Assembly: GCA_041890515.1 (NCBI GenBank) | Contig: JASDWX010000079.1 | Span: 1-16,436 of the forward strand | Reading direction: 5' to 3' | From: Colwellia_A sp041890515 | GTDB lineage: Bacteria > Pseudomonadota > Gammaproteobacteria > Enterobacterales > Alteromonadaceae | Length of the DNA stretch: 16,436 bases | Shown here: one piece after another, positions 14,298 to 16,436 of the stretch | How positions within the stretch are numbered: position 1 is the stretch's first letter | How the letters are laid out: each line of letters begins with the position of its first letter | Program-made: the position numbers and the translations under genes | Notes under the pieces: model-generated | What the model saw: only the letters and a program-made list of their open reading frames with translations | What the model was told of the DNA's origin: nothing | Databases searched by the model: none

Positions 14298-14364
14298 GTA
14301 TTTAGTCCCATTATTTTTTGATTAGAAATTATTTAAATAATAAATTTATTAGCAAAGCAGAAGT

Positions 14365-14877
14365 ATGAGAATGAATAAACTTTTTACAGAAACTGGTTTT
14401 AAGTGGTTGTGGATCACTGTTGTATTTTTGATTATTGATCAAGTAACGAAGCATTTAGTTGTTAACTCATTCGATTTAGGTGAATCATTGAATATTCTGC
14501 CTTTTTTCGATTTAAGATATGTACAAAATCCTGGTGCAGCATTTAGCTTTCTTGCTGATCAAGACGGTTGGCAACGTTGGTTTTTCACTGCGATTGCAGC
14601 GATCGCTAGTGTTATATTTTTAGTGTGGTTAGCTAAAACACCAAAATCAAACCCATTATTGAGTATTGCTTTAGCGTTTATGTTGAGTGGCGCAATGGGT
14701 AACCTAATTGACCGCGCATTATTTGGTTATGTTATCGACATGTTAGAGTTTTATATTGGAAGTTACAGCTGGCCAGTTTTCAATGTAGCTGATTCTGCAA
14801 TTTTTATTGGTGCAGCATTGATGATTTTAGATTCATTTAAAAATGGCGATTCAGCAAAGAAAGCTGAAATTAAATAA
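14365..14877 (+). CDS. lspA: Lipoprotein signal peptidase (signal peptidase II)
   Basis: Inner-membrane aspartyl peptidase that cleaves the signal peptide from lipid-modified prolipoproteins, the last step before the mature N-terminus is acylated. 170 aa with four membrane segments (about 13-30, 71-91, 98-116 and 140-157). Visible family motifs are IIDQVTK at 23-29, VQNPGAAFSF at 53-62, GNLIDR at 112-117, the catalytic Asp125 in GYVIDML, and Asp143 in FNVADSAI. An in-frame ATG two codons later (14371) is an alternative start with similar spacing from the AGCAGAAG-like ribosome binding site. It stands 187 bp after ileS and 33 bp before fkpB, so it probably shares a transcript with fkpB and ispH. 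The M49-like lipoprotein elsewhere in the window would be one of its substrates. Confidence 0.97.
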   Translation: MRMNKLFTETGFKWLWITVVFLIIDQVTKHLVVNSFDLGESLNILPFFDLRYVQNPGAAFSFLADQDGWQRWFFTAIAAIASVIFLVWLAKTPKSNPLLSIALAFMLSGAMGNLIDRALFGYVIDMLEFYIGSYSWPVFNVADSAIFIGAALMILDSFKNGDSAKKAEIK

Positions 14878-14910
14878 CGCTTAATACAACAAAAGAATAC
14901 GAGAAATAAA

Positions 14911-15345
14911 ATGACAAAGTTAGTTACGACAACCGCACAAGTTATCGCTCATATCACCATGAAACTATCTGATGGCTCTGCAGCTGATAGTACCAAAGTA
15001 AATAAAAAACCTGCTAAAATCATTATGGGCGATGAAAGTATTTCACCAGCCTTTGAAGCGCAACTATTAGGCATGTCCGAAGGAGATTCAAAAGAATTTA
15101 CCTTGGAAGCAAAAGATGCTTTTGGCGAACCTAACCCTGATAATTTCCATTATGTTGATGCGGATAAATTTGGCAGTGAAGTACCTGCAGAAGTAGGCAG
15201 TATTATTACTTTTACTCAACCTGGTAATATAGAGTTGCCTGGCATGGTAAAAGAAGTAACGGGAACATCAGTAACGATTGATTTTAATCATCCGTTAGCT
15301 GGGCAAACAGTCACTTTCGTTATTGACGTTGTTGAAATTTTATAA
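14911..15345 (+). CDS. fkpB: FKBP-type peptidyl-prolyl cis-trans isomerase (SlpA/FkpB type)
   Basis: 144 aa cytoplasmic protein with no signal peptide, in the usual place between lspA and ispH. FKBP-type prolyl isomerases of this SlyD-like group catalyse proline cis-trans isomerisation and often have chaperone activity. The N-terminal FKBP part shows ITMKLSDGSAADST and MGDESISPAFEAQLLGMSEG (about 40-59). The inserted flap domain covers roughly 65-120 (DAFGEPNPDNFHYVDADKFG). The C-terminal VTIDFNHPLAGQTVTFVIDV restores the FKBP fold and carries the NHPLAG signature. The histidine-rich metal-binding tail of SlyD is absent, which separates it from that paralogue. GAG before the ATG serves as a modest ribosome binding site, and ispH follows after 43 bp. 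Confidence 0.94.
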   Translation: MTKLVTTTAQVIAHITMKLSDGSAADSTKVNKKPAKIIMGDESISPAFEAQLLGMSEGDSKEFTLEAKDAFGEPNPDNFHYVDADKFGSEVPAEVGSIITFTQPGNIELPGMVKEVTGTSVTIDFNHPLAGQTVTFVIDVVEIL

Positions 15346-15388
15346 CATTTAAATCTTAGTGCTTTTGTTGAGCCTTTAGGAACAGATC

Positions 15389-16318
15389 ATGGAAATTATT
15401 TTAGCTAACCCACGTGGCTTTTGTGCAGGCGTTGATCGTGCAATTAGTATTGTTGATCGAGCGTTAGATTTATTTGGTGCACCCATTTATGTTCGTCATG
15501 AAGTCGTACATAACAAGTTTGTTGTTGATGGTTTAAAAGATCGCGGTGCGGTTTTTGTGGATGAACTTTTTGAAGTGCCAGATGATAACACCGTTATTTT
15601 TAGTGCTCATGGTGTTTCGAAAGCGGTTCGCCAAGAAGCTAAAGATCGTGGCTTGAAAGTGTTTGATGCAACATGCCCTTTAGTGACTAAAGTGCATATG
15701 GAAGTTTCACGTACCAGCCGTAAAAATATTGAATGTATACTTATTGGCCACGCAGGACACCCAGAAGTAGAAGGTACTATGGGCCAATATGAAAGTGAAC
15801 AGGGTGGTATTTATCTTGTTGAGTCGGTTGCTGATGTAGCAACTCTTGAAGTTAAAGACCCATCTCAATTGTATTATTGCAGCCAAACCACGTTATCAAT
15901 TGATGATACCTCAGAAGTCATTGATGCATTAAGAGCTAAGTTTTCGTTAATTCAGGGACCGCGCAAAGACGACATTTGTTATGCTACTCAAAATCGTCAA
16001 GATGCAGTGCGTACTATCTCCGCTGAAGTAGATTTACTCTTAGTTGTAGGGGCTAAAAATAGCTCTAACTCCAATCGCTTACGTGAACTTTCAGAGAAAT
16101 TAGGCACACCTTCCTATTTAATAGATACTTTTGCTGATATTGAACCACAATGGCTTGAAAATATTGGGAAAATTGGCGTTACAGCAGGCGCTTCAGCACC
16201 TGCAATACTTATCCAACAAGTTATTGATGCATTAAAAGACTTTGGTGGTCAAGAGGTTATCGAATATCCTGGTCGTAAAGAGAATACTGTATTTGCGGTA
16301 CCAATAGAATTGCGCTAA
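15389..16318 (+). CDS. ispH: 4-hydroxy-3-methylbut-2-enyl diphosphate reductase
   Basis: Iron-sulfur enzyme of the last MEP-pathway step, reducing HMBPP to isopentenyl and dimethylallyl diphosphate in the cytoplasm. 309 aa against 316 in E. coli. All key residues are present at the E. coli numbering: cluster cysteines Cys12 (NPRGFCAGVDRA), Cys96 (DATCPLV) and Cys197 (DDICYAT), substrate-binding His41 and His124, the proton donor Glu126 in GHAGHPEVEGT, and Ser225-Ser226-Asn227 in KNSSNSNR. A good AGGA ribosome binding site lies before the ATG. It is the last gene of the lspA-fkpB-ispH run within the window. Confidence 0.98.
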   Translation: MEIILANPRGFCAGVDRAISIVDRALDLFGAPIYVRHEVVHNKFVVDGLKDRGAVFVDELFEVPDDNTVIFSAHGVSKAVRQEAKDRGLKVFDATCPLVTKVHMEVSRTSRKNIECILIGHAGHPEVEGTMGQYESEQGGIYLVESVADVATLEVKDPSQLYYCSQTTLSIDDTSEVIDALRAKFSLIQGPRKDDICYATQNRQDAVRTISAEVDLLLVVGAKNSSNSNRLRELSEKLGTPSYLIDTFADIEPQWLENIGKIGVTAGASAPAILIQQVIDALKDFGGQEVIEYPGRKENTVFAVPIELR

Positions 16319-16436
16319 TCTTAAAATATCCGGTTAAGTAATTGAGTGATATTTGTCTGTTATTAAGTTGTAATACTTAAAAACGTTTAATGAAAAATTG
16401 ATTGTTTAGCTTTATTATCATGAATAGTAGCTGTGT
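16319..16436. other. Non-coding tail after ispH
   Basis: Two weak inverted repeats are present: AAATATC/GATATTT (16324-16330 and 16348-16354, with a 17-nt loop) and TTAAGT-TGTAAT-ACTTAA (16363-16380). Neither is followed by a proper U-tract, so no intrinsic terminator for ispH can be named. The second could be an operator for a gene beyond the window. No coding start is visible. Confidence 0.35.

Noticed and set aside
1..16436. CRISPR array, tRNA, rRNA, transposase, phage or toxin-antitoxin genes
   Set aside because: No regularly spaced repeats, cloverleaf-like sequence or corresponding protein motifs were found by reading both strands.

Overview
The window reads as an AT-rich chromosomal segment from a marine gammaproteobacterium, most likely Colwellia-like or another Alteromonadales member. 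That placement is an inference from the gene order rpsT | murJ-ribF-ileS-lspA-fkpB-ispH, the protein sequences and the base composition. No insertion sequence, prophage, CRISPR array, tRNA or rRNA is visible.

Positions 1-788 hold no convincing intact gene. They contain short, protein-like open stretches that may be decayed genes, and a long imperfect hairpin (674-766) just past the 3' end of mmsA. Positions 789-4744 form a catabolic unit. A minus-strand pair encodes a beta-alanine (omega-amino acid):pyruvate aminotransferase and an MmsA-type CoA-acylating semialdehyde dehydrogenase. A LysR-type regulator is divergent to the pair. Together the two enzymes would convert beta-alanine to malonate semialdehyde and then to acetyl-CoA. 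The 139-bp divergent gap carries a clear LysR-type T-N11-A inverted repeat and a second palindrome over the probable regulator promoter. The layout resembles the bauA/bauC/bauR part of the Pseudomonas beta-alanine locus, without bauB or bauD beside it.

Positions 4766-7782 hold three minus-strand genes that look separately transcribed: a 4HBT-type hotdog thioesterase, an exported TlpA/ResA-like thioredoxin, and a large lipoprotein related to the M49 (dipeptidyl peptidase III) metallopeptidases. The last has a strong intrinsic terminator and a good sigma-70 promoter.

Positions 7990-16318 are conserved housekeeping DNA. rpsT (ribosomal protein S20, UUG start, own promoter and terminator) lies divergent to the plus-strand run murJ (lipid II flippase), ribF (FMN/FAD synthesis), ileS, lspA (lipoprotein signal peptidase), fkpB (SlyD-type/FKBP PPIase) and ispH (last MEP-pathway enzyme). 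The ribF-ileS and ileS-lspA gaps are unusually long for this cluster and contain hairpin-forming DNA.

No clearly new multi-gene system is visible. The most interesting items are the M49-like lipoprotein with a pentapeptide HEXXH motif, the 93-nt hairpin after mmsA, the operator architecture at the aminotransferase/LysR gap, and a Fur-box-like sequence between rpsT and murJ.
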